Position numbers and translations under genes: made by a program. A DNA stretch of 64,000 bases from NCBI RefSeq assembly GCF_036017915.1, contig NZ_CP107929.1, positions 4,778,001 to 4,842,000 of the forward strand, written 5' to 3'. The DNA comes from Micromonospora sp. NBC_00421. Its GTDB lineage: Bacteria; Actinomycetota; Actinomycetes; Mycobacteriales; Micromonosporaceae. Shown here piece by piece: positions 15,598-23,748 of the stretch. The notes under the pieces are model-generated. The model was not told where the DNA came from. It saw only the letters and a list, made by a program, of their open reading frames with translations, and ran no database searches. Each line of letters starts with the position of its first letter. The first letter of the stretch is position 1.

Positions 15598-16769
15598 GCC
15601 TCAAGCCCCTGGAGATCGACCTGGACTACCTGCGCCAGGTGCTGCTGGAACTGCTCGACATCCCGAGCCCGTCGGGGCGTACCGACCACGTGCAGCAGTA
15701 CGTGGGGGAACGGCTCTCCGCGCTCGGCATCCCGTCCACGCTGACCCGGCGGGGGGCGCTCAGCGCCTGCCTGCCCGGCCCCCGGCAGACCGGGGCCGAC
15801 CGGGCGATCGTGGTGCACACCGACACCATCGGCGGGATGGTCAAACGGCTCAAGGAGAACGGTCGGCTGGAGCTGAAGACCATCGGCACCCACTCGGCCC
15901 GGTTCGCCGAGGGCGCGCACGTACGGATCTTCACCGACGACCTGGACCGGGTGGTCACCGGCCAGGTGCTGCCGTTGAAGGCCAGCGGGCACCGCTACAA
16001 CGACGACGTCGACCTCCAGGGCGTCGGCTGGCAGCACGTCGAGGTACGGGTCGACGAGCCGGTCGAGGACATCGCCGGGCTGCGGGCGCTGGGCATCGAC
16101 GCGGGCGACTTCGTGGCGTTCCTGCCGAATCCGATGATCACCCCGTCCGGTTACGTGAAGTCCCGGCACCTGGACGACAAGGCCGGGGTGGCGGCGGTGC
16201 TGACCGCGTTGAAGGCAGTGGTGGACGCGGGCATCACCCCGACGGTCACCGCCCACCTGCTGGTCACCGTCACCGAGGAGATCGGCCACGGGGCCAGCCA
16301 CGGTCTCGACCCGGACGTCGCCGAGATCGTCTCGGTGGACGCGGCGGTGGTCGCGCCCGGCCAGCAGTCCCGGGAGGACGCGGCCACCCTGGCGATGGGT
16401 GACGGGGTGGGCCCGTTCGACTACCACCTGACCCGCAACCTCGCCGCCATCGCCCGGGAACACGGGGTGGACCTGGTCCGCGACGTCTTCGACTACTACC
16501 GCTCGGACGTGGCGGCGGCGGTCGAGGCGGGCGCGCACGCCCGGGTCGCCCTGCTCGGCTTCGGGGTGGACGCCACCCACGGCCACGAGCGCACCCACCT
16601 GGACGGGCTGGCACACCTGACCCAGTTGCTCTGCCTCTATCTCCAGAGCGACCTGGTCTTCCCCGAGTGGGACGCCGAACCGGAGGGCGACCTGGCCGAC
16701 TTCCCGTCCCTGGCGGTGCAGCCGGCGGGCGGGGACGGCCCGCGCGAGGGCCCGATCGGCATCGACTGA
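15594..16769 (+). CDS. M42-family peptidase of the NAGGN osmoprotectant system
   Basis: A 391-residue co-catalytic metallopeptidase related to endoglucanases/aminopeptidases of family M42. Visible ligands and motifs: VVHTDTIGG, KSRHLDDKAG, VTEEIGHGAS (the catalytic Glu pair) and FGVDATHGHERTH near the end. It is translationally coupled to ngg by a GTGA overlap and completes the three-gene set asnO-ngg-peptidase found in NAGGN producers, where it is thought to turn over the dipeptide or a precursor. The C-terminal 35 residues are acidic and Pro/Gly-rich, probably disordered. Function is inferred from the operon. Confidence 0.9.
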   Translation: MSLKPLEIDLDYLRQVLLELLDIPSPSGRTDHVQQYVGERLSALGIPSTLTRRGALSACLPGPRQTGADRAIVVHTDTIGGMVKRLKENGRLELKTIGTHSARFAEGAHVRIFTDDLDRVVTGQVLPLKASGHRYNDDVDLQGVGWQHVEVRVDEPVEDIAGLRALGIDAGDFVAFLPNPMITPSGYVKSRHLDDKAGVAAVLTALKAVVDAGITPTVTAHLLVTVTEEIGHGASHGLDPDVAEIVSVDAAVVAPGQQSREDAATLAMGDGVGPFDYHLTRNLAAIAREHGVDLVRDVFDYYRSDVAAAVEAGAHARVALLGFGVDATHGHERTHLDGLAHLTQLLCLYLQSDLVFPEWDAEPEGDLADFPSLAVQPAGGDGPREGPIGID

Positions 16770-16830
16770 CCGCCGTCACCGCCGACCGGCGCGTCCCACC
16801 GGCCGGGTGCACGTCGTCGTGACCGTTCCA

Positions 16831-16879
16831 CCGGTGCGCGGCGGGCACGACGTCTTCCGTCGTACCCGCCGCGCACCGG
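16831..16879. terminator. Long bidirectional hairpin between convergent genes
   Basis: Arms 16831-16845 and 16865-16879 pair perfectly over 15 bp (CCGGTGCGCGGCGGG). After one mismatch, ACGACG (16847-16852) pairs with CGTCGT (16858-16863), leaving a 5-nt loop. It lies between the NAGGN peptidase (ends 16769) and the minus-strand hydrolase (ends 16922), so it probably terminates both. Confidence 0.75.
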
Positions 16880-16921
16880 GCGCCTCGGCCCCTCACCGTG
16901 GCGTCGGACTGTCCGCCCGGG

Positions 16922-18640
16922 TCACCGGTTGCGGTGCTCCGCCGCGTCGAGGAGTGCGATCAACGCCTCGGTCACCCGCAGCACCGCGTCCCGGGCCGCC
17001 GGATCCCGGGTGATCCGCTGCTCCGCCCGGTCGGCCAACTGCTCCAGCAGCTCGCCGGCCCGAGCCGCGTTGCCGGCGGTGCCGGCCTGCTCGGCCCGCT
17101 GGAGCCGGTCCTCCAGCCGGGCCGCCACGTACTCGGTGATCCGGCCGGCGGTGACGTACTCCGCGATGAGGTCGCGCAGGTCGGAGTACCAGGCGGGGTC
17201 GCGGGTGAACGACGCGGGAAGGTGACCGGCCTCGGCGGCGGCGAGCGTCGCCGCGACGCTGGCGTCCACGTACGACCCGACGGTCGGGTATCGGGTGGCG
17301 AGTTGCGCGTCGGTCAGCGGCACCGAACTGCCGTCGAGGAAGCAGAAACCGGGTCCGCTGTTGCTGCCGCTGTTGACCCGCAGCGGCACCTGGTGCTGGG
17401 CGAGCCGGATGCCGCCGAGCGCGAGCCCGAGGTCGTCCCGGGCGATGGCCGGCGGGGTCGTCGTGGTCGTCTGGATCTGCGGGGCGGTCGGCGGGGCCAC
17501 GCCGTGGGCGACCCAGTCGACGGTGTGGTCGTATACCGCGTTCTGCACCATGTGCTGCGGGATCCGCGACAGCGAGGGCAGCGTGCAGGTCTGCGGTTCG
17601 CCCGGGTAGCCACCCGGGTAGCTGCCGATGTCCCGTTTGCGCAGCGGCCCGTAGTCGGTGATCAGCTTCCAGTCGCCGTGCGAGGCGCCGGCGACCTCCC
17701 AGGAGCGCAGGACCGGCGAGTCGGCCTGGGCCCGGGCCGCTGCGGGGAGGATGCCGCTGGCCACGTCCCCCTCGGAGTTGATCCGGAACACCGGCGTCGT
17801 CAGGTCGGTCCGCAGCGCCCCGCCACCGCCGTGCAGGACGACCGCGTCGAGGACGTTCGCCGACTGCTGGACGCCGTTGTAGTAGTTCGCGAGCCGGCCG
17901 GCTGACTGCGAGTGGCCGGTGGCGATCACGTACTGCGGGGCCGGCAGCTTGCCGAGCGGATCGACGCCGGTCGGGTTGCGGACCGCCTTCACCGCCTGGC
18001 TGAAGATGTCGTACGAGAGGCTGTCGTCGGTGACCGTGCCGCCCACCGTGACGTCCAGCGGGCCGTACCGGCTCGGGCTCCACGCCTTGAGCCCGGTGGC
18101 CGAGTGCAGCCCGGCCCGCTGGGCGGAGACCCCGACCCAGGCGTACCCCGAGCGGATCAGATGCTCGTGCGACTGGAACCAGTCGACCTCCTGGTCCCAC
18201 TGGTTGCTGACGTTGTTCCACTCGGCGATGACGACGCCGTTGAACTTCTTGGCGGCGGCGGGTCGACGGACCACCAGCCGGGTGCCGAACGGCTGGTCGG
18301 TGCCGATGGTCGTCGCGCTCTGGGTGCCCTGCACCGCGTACCGGGTGGCGGTGCCGAAGAGGAAGAACTCCTCCTCGACGTAGCCGGCGGCGGCCAGGTC
18401 GACGTCGGTGGCGAGGAACGGGTAACCGTGGCCGGGGTCGCCGACCGGGGTGGTCCGGGCGACCGGCCCGGCGACCACCGGGTTCGCCACCGTCGCGCCG
18501 GTGGCGGTGGACGGCCGCGGCGTGGCCGGCGGGGCGGCGCCGGCCGGGGGGACCGGGCCGGCGGCGACGGCCAGCGCACCGACCAGGCCGAGGGTGAAGG
18601 ATCGTCGGGTGTTCCTGCGGGTGGTGGACGAAAAGGTCAC
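16922..18640 (-). CDS. Secreted alpha/beta-hydrolase-domain protein
   Basis: A 572-residue exported protein. The N-terminus has an Arg-rich stretch (TTRRNTRRSF), a hydrophobic core (LGLVGALAVAAGPV) and an APPA-like cleavage region, so Sec or Tat export is likely; the twin-Arg is not a textbook Tat motif. The nucleophile elbow is GHSQSAGR (about residue 243), with downstream DGSS and SHGDWK segments that could hold the other triad members. The C-terminal 120 residues form a helical, charged region (VAARLEDRLQRAEQAGTAG) resembling small tandem-helix domains on secreted actinobacterial enzymes. Substrate unknown. The GTG start has GTGAGGTG upstream. Transcribed away from the rnz region. Confidence 0.85.
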   Translation of the reverse strand: MTFSSTTRRNTRRSFTLGLVGALAVAAGPVPPAGAAPPATPRPSTATGATVANPVVAGPVARTTPVGDPGHGYPFLATDVDLAAAGYVEEEFFLFGTATRYAVQGTQSATTIGTDQPFGTRLVVRRPAAAKKFNGVVIAEWNNVSNQWDQEVDWFQSHEHLIRSGYAWVGVSAQRAGLHSATGLKAWSPSRYGPLDVTVGGTVTDDSLSYDIFSQAVKAVRNPTGVDPLGKLPAPQYVIATGHSQSAGRLANYYNGVQQSANVLDAVVLHGGGGALRTDLTTPVFRINSEGDVASGILPAAARAQADSPVLRSWEVAGASHGDWKLITDYGPLRKRDIGSYPGGYPGEPQTCTLPSLSRIPQHMVQNAVYDHTVDWVAHGVAPPTAPQIQTTTTTPPAIARDDLGLALGGIRLAQHQVPLRVNSGSNSGPGFCFLDGSSVPLTDAQLATRYPTVGSYVDASVAATLAAAEAGHLPASFTRDPAWYSDLRDLIAEYVTAGRITEYVAARLEDRLQRAEQAGTAGNAARAGELLEQLADRAEQRITRDPAARDAVLRVTEALIALLDAAEHRNR

Positions 18641-18863
18641 GGTTCACCTCACGGGGGAGCGACCGAGGGGACGGCTCGGGCGGGCAGCGGCGGGAGGTGG
18701 CCACTGTGGGGCAGAGAGTAATGCTCACTTCAGGCGAAAGATAGGCCGGATGGGCACGAACTTTCGCTTCGTTGAACAAAAGTCACCGGCCGGCGGCCCT
18801 CCCCGCCGACGTGACGTCGTCTGCGGGATCTCGCGAAAAATCACTACCGGCAGCCGGGGTGCA

Positions 18864-18944
18864 ATGGGTAGCGTGGCGGTACACGGGAAAGGAGGTGGTC
18901 CAGACTTGTATAGCAATCGGACTCGTGAGGTGGCTGTCCGCTAG
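18864..18944 (+). CDS. Candidate 26-residue small ORF with an internal anti-SD-like AAAGGAGGTG
   Basis: The ATG at 18864 opens a 26-codon frame: MGSVAVHGKGGGPDLYSNRT then REVAVR-stop. Its codons include TTG, TAT, AAT, ACT and CGT, unusual for this genome, so the sequence seems constrained by something other than ordinary codon choice. Inside it, AAAGGAGGTG (18888-18897) complements the extreme 3' end of 16S rRNA over 10 bases and would position a ribosome at the TTG at 18906 in the same frame, or near a GTG in another frame. It is either a small protein or a leader/RNA element ahead of rnz. Not recognised. Confidence 0.4.
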   Translation: MGSVAVHGKGGGPDLYSNRTREVAVR

Positions 18945-19110
18945 CCGCTGTCCTCGACAGTGAAAGACCAAGAATGATCGTCGAGACCGTGTGGCAGCGG
19001 TGCGGCGAAACCACGACAGCCACCCGACCCCCGGGGTGCCGACCCAGTCCAGTCGGCCCGCGCACGCGCGGAAGCCCCGGGGGTCGCTTCGTTCCCGCAG
19101 GAGGCTGGCC
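18945..19110. promoter_or_regulatory. Spacer between the mini-ORF and rnz
   Basis: This 166-bp stretch contains CTGTCCTCGACAG (18949-18961), a short palindromic hairpin (CTGTC/GACAG) right after the mini-ORF stop that could work as an attenuator. It also contains CCCCCGGGGTGC and CCCCGGGGGTCG, and ends with the rnz ribosome site GCAGGAGG (19098-19105). There is no convincing reading frame; an ATG at 18974 opens a frame with poor codon bias. Confidence 0.4.
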
Positions 19111-20040
19111 TTGTCCATGCGCGAGCTGGTGGTGCTCGGCACGGCCAGCCAGACCCCCACCCGGCTGCGCAACCACAACGGCTACGTGCTGCGCTGGGAC
19201 GACGAGGTCATCCTCTTCGACCCGGGCGAGGGCAGCCAGCGGCAACTCCTGCACACCGGGGTCACCGCCACCGACCTGACCCGGATCTGCGTCACCCACT
19301 TCCACGGCGACCACTGCCTCGGCCTGCCCGGCACCATCCAGCGGCTCTCCCTGGACCGGGTGCCGCACCCGGTGGCGGTGCACTTCCCGGCCGGTGGCGC
19401 GGAGTACTTCGCCCGGCTGCGGCACGCCAGCAGCTTCCACGAGACCGCCGAGCTGGCAGTCGAGCCGATCACCGCCGACGGGCAGCGGATCACCCTGGGC
19501 GTCGGCACGCTGGAGGCCCGCCGGCTGCGGCATCCGATCGAGACGTACGGGTACCGGCTGGTCGAGCCGGACGGGTGCCGGATGCTGCCGGAGCGGCTGT
19601 CCGCGTACGGCATCGGCGGGCCGGCGGTCGGTGAGCTGCTGCGCGTCGGCCACCTGGACGTCGGCGGACGCCGCGTCACCCGGGACGAGGTGAGCGTGGT
19701 CCGGCCGGGGCAGCGGTTCGCCTTAGTGATGGACACCGGCCTCTGCGACGGGGTGTACGCCCTCGCCGAGCACGCCGACCTGCTGGTCATCGAGTCGACG
19801 TTCCTGGCGTCGGAGGCCGCGCTCGCCGCCGAGGTCGGCCACCTCACCGCCGGCCAGGCCGCCCGGGTCGCCACCGAGTCGGGGGTACGCACGCTGGTGC
19901 TCACCCACTTCTCCCAGCGGTACGCCGACCCGCGTCGCTTCCACGACGAGGCCCGCGAGCACTTCACCGGGGAACTGGTGGTCGCCGAGGACCTGACCAC
20001 CGTGCCGGTACCGCCCAGGCGGGTAGCCTCGGCCGGGTGA
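19111..20040 (+). CDS. rnz: Ribonuclease Z / MBL-fold 3'-tRNA endonuclease, with a TTA codon
   Basis: A metallo-beta-lactamase-fold nuclease that trims tRNA 3' ends, 309 residues. The zinc motif [13 protein letters not shown] begins near residue 66, with the N-terminal [16 protein letters not shown], the aspartate in VMDTGLC (about 208) and the final LTHFSQRY. The TTG at 19111 is preferred: GCAGGAGG is 6 nt upstream, and the N-terminus (M)[13 protein letters not shown] matches relatives; the ATG at 19117 is the alternative. Leu205 is TTA (19723-19725), almost absent in this genome, so full synthesis should depend on the UUA tRNA. It overlaps the GNAT gene by 4 bp. Confidence 0.93.
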   Translation: MSMRELVVLGTASQTPTRLRNHNGYVLRWDDEVILFDPGEGSQRQLLHTGVTATDLTRICVTHFHGDHCLGLPGTIQRLSLDRVPHPVAVHFPAGGAEYFARLRHASSFHETAELAVEPITADGQRITLGVGTLEARRLRHPIETYGYRLVEPDGCRMLPERLSAYGIGGPAVGELLRVGHLDVGGRRVTRDEVSVVRPGQRFALVMDTGLCDGVYALAEHADLLVIESTFLASEAALAAEVGHLTAGQAARVATESGVRTLVLTHFSQRYADPRRFHDEAREHFTGELVVAEDLTTVPVPPRRVASAG

Positions 20041-20546
20041 CCGTCACGCTGCGTCCCGCCGTCGCCGACGACCTGATGCCGGTGGGCGCCATGCACCAGC
20101 GGTCCCGGGTCGCGACGTACTCGTCGTTCCTGCCACCCGAGGCGTTGGTCGACCCGACGCCCGAGGCGATGGGGGCGTACTGGGTCGAACGGTGGACGTG
20201 GGAGCGCGACGAGCACCTGATGACCGTCGCCGAGCGGGACGGCCTGCTGGTCGGGTTCAGCTACCTCGGCCCGGACGACGCCGGCGACCCGGCGACCGGC
20301 CTGCTCAACGCCATCCACCTCGATCCGGCCGAGCGGGGCCGGGGCACCGGCCGGGCGCTGATGGCCGACGCGCTGGACGTGATGCGCGCCCGGGGCTGGC
20401 GTCGGGCGGTGCTCTGGGTGCTGGAGCGCAACACCGGTGCCCGGGGCTTCTACGAACACGGCGGCTGGACCTGGACCGGCCAGACCCGGAAGGAGCGGAT
20501 CGGCCCCGCCCCCGTCCCTCAGCTCCGTTACGCCCGCCCGTTGTAG
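20037..20546 (+). CDS. GNAT family N-acetyltransferase
   Basis: A 169-residue acetyltransferase with the GNAT core: beta strand [17 protein letters not shown] (acetyl-CoA pyrophosphate loop RGRGTG, about residue 100) and the C-terminal [17 protein letters not shown]. The acceptor substrate is unknown. It begins with a GTG overlapping the rnz stop (GTGA), so the two are translationally coupled. A strong hairpin follows before convergent cbs. Confidence 0.9.
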   Translation: MTVTLRPAVADDLMPVGAMHQRSRVATYSSFLPPEALVDPTPEAMGAYWVERWTWERDEHLMTVAERDGLLVGFSYLGPDDAGDPATGLLNAIHLDPAERGRGTGRALMADALDVMRARGWRRAVLWVLERNTGARGFYEHGGWTWTGQTRKERIGPAPVPQLRYARPL

Positions 20547-20575
20547 GGGTGTGACCGCGCCCCGCCCGCCCGACA

Positions 20576-20612
20576 CGGCGAGGGCCCCTTCCGGTGGAAG
20601 GAGCCCTCGCCG
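20576..20612. terminator. Bidirectional terminator between the GNAT gene and cbs
   Basis: The stem CGGCGAGGGC/GCCCTCGCCG (20576-20585 with 20603-20612), a C/A internal mismatch, then CCTTCC/GGAAGG (20587-20592 with 20596-20601) and a GGT loop. It lies between the GNAT stop (20546) and the cbs stop (20625) of convergent genes. Confidence 0.8.
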
Positions 20613-20624
20613 AGGTGCGTCGGG

Positions 20625-21995
20625 TCAGTGCGCGCCGAGGTGGGCGAGCAGGTCCTGCCGGGTCAGTACGCCCTTGGGCTTGCCGTCGACCAGCACCAGC
20701 GCCGCGTCGGACTTCTCCAGCAGGCCCACCGCCTCGCTCACCGGCTGACCGCCACCGATCATCGGCAGCGGGTCGCCCATGTGCCGCTCGATGGTGTCGT
20801 GCAGGTGCGCCTGACCGGTGAACAGGGCGTCCAGCAGGTCCCGCTCGGCGATCGAGCCGGCCACCTCGCCGGTCACCACCGGCGGCTCGGCCTTGAGCAC
20901 CGGGAGCTGGGAGACGCCGTACTCGCGCATGTAGTCGATGGCGTCGCGGACCGTCTCGGTCGGGTGGACGTGCACCAGCTCGGGCAGGCCGCCCGGCTTG
21001 CCCGCCAGCGCGTCGGCGACGGTCGGCTCGGTGCCGGCGTGGTCCAGGAAGCCGTACCGGGCCATCCACCGGTCGTTGAAGATCTTGGACAGGTAGCCCT
21101 TGCCGCTGTCCGGCAGCAGCACCACGATCACGTCGTCCGGGCCGGCGGCACGGGCCACCTCCAGCGCCGCCACCACGGCCATCCCGCAGGAGCCGCCGAC
21201 CAGCAGACCCTCCTCGCGGGCCAGCCGCCGGGTCATCTCGAACGACGCCTTGTCGGAGACCTCGACGATCTGGTCGGCGATCCCCCGGTCGTACGTCTCG
21301 GGCCAGAAGTCCTCACCGACGCCCTCGACCAGGTAGGGCCGACCGGTGCCGCCGGAGTAGACCGAACCCTCCGGGTCGGCCCCGATCACCTTCACCCGCC
21401 CCTCGGAGGCCTCCTTGAGGTAGCGCCCGATGCCGGAGATGGTGCCGCCGGTGCCGACCCCGGTGACGAAGTGGGTGAGCCCGCCCCCGGTCTGCTTCCA
21501 GAGCTCCGGGCCGGTGGTCTCGTAGTGCGAGCGCGGGTTGGCCGGGTTGCTGTACTGGTCGGGCTTCCACGCGCCGGGGATCTCCCGGGCCAGCCGGTCG
21601 GAGACGTTGTAGTAGGAACGCGGGTCCTCCGGGGCGACGGCGGTCGGGCAGACCACCACCTCGGCCCCGTACGCGCGCAGCACGTCCTGCTTGTCCTGGC
21701 TGACCTTGTCCGGGCAGACGAAGACGCAGTGGTAGCCCTTGAGCTGGGCCACCAGGGCCAGCCCGACACCGGTGTTGCCGCTTGTCGGCTCGACGATGGT
21801 GCCACCGGGCCGGAGGATCCCGGCGGCCTCGGCGTCCTCCACCATCCGCAGCGCGATCCGGTCCTTCACCGAGCCGCCCGGGTTGAGGTACTCCACCTTC
21901 GCCAGCACTGTCGCCCGGATACCCTCGGTGACGTTGCGTAGCCGTACCAGTGGGGTGTTGCCGATCAGGTCGACGACGTTGTCGTAGTACTGCAC
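20625..21995 (-). CDS. cbs: Cystathionine beta-synthase
   Basis: A PLP enzyme joining serine (or O-acetylserine) and homocysteine into cystathionine, the first step of reverse transsulfuration; 456 residues. The PLP lysine is in NPGGSVKDRIA (about residue 42), with EPTSGNTGVGLA and the phosphate loop GVGTGGTISG. Two tandem CBS domains form the C-terminal 125 residues (from VHPTETVRDAIDYMREYG to the end), as in the mycobacterial enzyme, where adenosyl ligands regulate activity. There is no N-terminal haem-binding segment, as expected in bacteria. Start GTG at 21995. With metB it gives the cell both directions of transsulfuration. Confidence 0.95.
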   Translation of the reverse strand: MQYYDNVVDLIGNTPLVRLRNVTEGIRATVLAKVEYLNPGGSVKDRIALRMVEDAEAAGILRPGGTIVEPTSGNTGVGLALVAQLKGYHCVFVCPDKVSQDKQDVLRAYGAEVVVCPTAVAPEDPRSYYNVSDRLAREIPGAWKPDQYSNPANPRSHYETTGPELWKQTGGGLTHFVTGVGTGGTISGIGRYLKEASEGRVKVIGADPEGSVYSGGTGRPYLVEGVGEDFWPETYDRGIADQIVEVSDKASFEMTRRLAREEGLLVGGSCGMAVVAALEVARAAGPDDVIVVLLPDSGKGYLSKIFNDRWMARYGFLDHAGTEPTVADALAGKPGGLPELVHVHPTETVRDAIDYMREYGVSQLPVLKAEPPVVTGEVAGSIAERDLLDALFTGQAHLHDTIERHMGDPLPMIGGGQPVSEAVGLLEKSDAALVLVDGKPKGVLTRQDLLAHLGAH

Positions 21996-22070
21996 CTCGT
22001 TGTGCCCTTCGTTGCGGCGCCGGGGACGGCGGCCTGGCAGACGGTCCTTCGTCGCTCAGGGTACGTGCTG

Positions 22071-22427
22071 TCAGAGCGCCACATGACCGGGGATGACGGA
22101 GCCGCGACGGGCCTCCCACTCCAGGAAGCGCTCGGTCTCGGACAGCACGCTACCGGCCAGCCAGGTGACCATCACGGCGTCGTCGACCAGACCGAGGACG
22201 GTCAGGAACAGCTCCGGCACCACGTCGATCGGCGAGACGACGTAGACCGTCGCCGCCGTCATCATCGCCAGCCGGAGCCCGCCGTCGTACTCGCCCCGGG
22301 CGGTGGCCCGGATCATCCGGGGCAGCGCCGCCAGCCGGGTGCCCAGCGACGGGCCACCCCGGGCGCCCGCCGCCAGCGACCGGGCCAGCGCCGTGAAGGC
22401 CGCGGTCCGCTTCAATGTCCTACCCAT
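22071..22427 (-). CDS. DUF1232 (YkvA-like) membrane protein
   Basis: A 118-residue protein with the DUF1232 signature SPIDVVPE (about residue 75) between two hydrophobic helices (LAMMTAATVYVV and FLTVLGLVDDAVMVTWL). This family is widespread and of unknown function. The ATG at 22427 follows GGAGAGGGG, and the N-terminus MGRTLKRTAAF fits. The frame is open further upstream, but that part is shadow. Divergent from the SGNH hydrolase at 22610. Confidence 0.85.
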   Translation of the reverse strand: MGRTLKRTAAFTALARSLAAGARGGPSLGTRLAALPRMIRATARGEYDGGLRLAMMTAATVYVVSPIDVVPELFLTVLGLVDDAVMVTWLAGSVLSETERFLEWEARRGSVIPGHVAL

Positions 22428-22609
22428 CTCATCCAGCCCCTCTCCACCGACAAGCGTGACTGCCCGGCGCAAGCCGTCGCCACCTGCGGCGGGGCGGCCA
22501 CAGGTGGACCCCGCCACCGGATCAGGTACCCAGAACCGACGTCGCCCAGCCCTGAAACCGGCCGTCGCGACGGAAGCGGAGTGTCGTTCCGGCGCGATAA
22601 TGTCGCTGT

Positions 22610-23659
22610 ATGGGGGTGGCTGGTTCCGTCGTACCGGTGGGTCCGCGCTGGCACCGCGCCCGGCAGGTGGCCCGGCTGGCGGTGATCGGCACGGGTGCCA
22701 CCGCGGCTGCCGTCGCCGCGACCGGCGGGGTGCTGCTCGGCCAGGCCCGGCAGGCCCGGCGCACCATCCCGATGGCGGAGGCCCCACCACCACGCTGCGA
22801 CGGTGTGTACGGCGCCAAGATTCCCGGCCCGCCGCTGACCCTGGTGATCCTCGGCGACTCCTCCGCCGCCAGCTACGGGGTGCTGCGGCGGCGGGAGACC
22901 CTGGGGGCGCTGCTGGCCACCGGGCTGTCCCGGCGACTGCACCGGGCCGTCCGGGTGCACCGCTTCGCCGTGGTCGGCGCGCTCTCGACCGGGCTCCAAC
23001 CGCAGGTCGAGGCGGCGTTGGAGTGCGCACCGGACGTCGCTGTGATCATGGTCGGCGGCAACGACGTCACCAACCGCACGCCGTACTCCGTGGCGGTCCG
23101 TCACCTGGTCGACGCGGTCCGCACGTTGCGCGCCGCCGGCTGCGAGGTGGTCGTCGGGACCTGCCCCGACCTGGGCGCGATCCAGCCGATCCAGCCTCCG
23201 CTGCGCTGGTTGGCCCGGCGGTGGAGCCGGCAGCTCGCCACCGCCCAGACGGTGGCGGTGGTCGAGGCGGGCGGCTGGACGGTCTCCCTCGGTGACCTGC
23301 TCGGCCCCCGGTTCTCCGCCGAGCCGACCCGGATGTTCGCCTGGGACCGGTTCCACCCCTCCGCCGAGGGCTACGCGATGGCCGCCGCCGCGCTCCTGCC
23401 GACCGTGCTGTCGGCGCTCGGGGGCGGGGAACGCCGGCCGGTGCTGGCCGGGGGCGAGGGCGTACGGTCGCTGCCCCGGGCCGCCCAGGAGGCGGCCCGG
23501 CACGCCGGCACGGAGGTCAGTGGCGCCCAGGTCCGGGGCCGGGAGCACGGCCCGGCCGGCCGCTGGGCGCAGCTACGGCGGCGGGCCTTCTTCGGCGTCG
23601 GCCCGGTGCCGCAGCCCGATGGCACCGCCGACTCACCCCAACTGGAGGGACTGGCATGA
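22610..23659 (+). CDS. SGNH/GDSL hydrolase with N-terminal membrane anchor
   Basis: A 349-residue esterase-like protein. One N-terminal hydrophobic segment (AVIGTGATAAAVAATGGVLL) would anchor or export it. Block I is ILGDSSAAS (about residue 82, nucleophilic Ser), block III is MVGGNDVT, and block V is WDRFHPSAEGY with Asp and His of the triad. The C-terminal 90 residues are Arg/Gly/Pro-rich and probably disordered. It is followed, with ATGA overlap, by a 30-codon ORF and then a second SGNH gene, so the two hydrolases are in one operon. In M. tuberculosis a GDSL protein (Rv1075c) also lies between a thiolase and cbs. Confidence 0.9.
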   Translation: MGVAGSVVPVGPRWHRARQVARLAVIGTGATAAAVAATGGVLLGQARQARRTIPMAEAPPPRCDGVYGAKIPGPPLTLVILGDSSAASYGVLRRRETLGALLATGLSRRLHRAVRVHRFAVVGALSTGLQPQVEAALECAPDVAVIMVGGNDVTNRTPYSVAVRHLVDAVRTLRAAGCEVVVGTCPDLGAIQPIQPPLRWLARRWSRQLATAQTVAVVEAGGWTVSLGDLLGPRFSAEPTRMFAWDRFHPSAEGYAMAAAALLPTVLSALGGGERRPVLAGGEGVRSLPRAAQEAARHAGTEVSGAQVRGREHGPAGRWAQLRRRAFFGVGPVPQPDGTADSPQLEGLA

Positions 23660-23748
23660 GCGAGCACAGCGAGCGAACCACCGGGTGCCACGAATGCCAC
23701 ACCGGGCCGGTCCCGGCCGACCCGGGCTTCCGGGCGGTGACATCGTGA
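23656..23748 (+). CDS. Possible 30-residue coupled ORF with Cys-His motif
   Basis: The ATG at 23656 overlaps the stop of the first SGNH gene (ATGA), and its own TGA overlaps the GTG of the second (GTGA). The product would be MSEHSERTTGCHECHTGPVP followed by 10 residues. It carries a CHECH cluster that could bind a metal. Exact coupling at both ends is suggestive, but the start region GAGCGAGCACAGCGAGCGAAC resembles a low-complexity sequence common at gene starts in related genomes, so it may only be a translational bridge. Confidence 0.4.
   Translation: MSEHSERTTGCHECHTGPVPADPGFRAVTS

Noticed and set aside
18864..18944. Fragment of a 16S rRNA gene because of AAAGGAGGTG
   Set aside because: Only the anti-SD-like stretch matches (in reverse-complement sense); flanking sequence is not rRNA.
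22428..23030. N-terminal extension of the DUF1232 frame
   Set aside because: Pro/Arg-rich, antisense to the SGNH gene; the ATG at 22427 with its ribosome site gives the normal family length.
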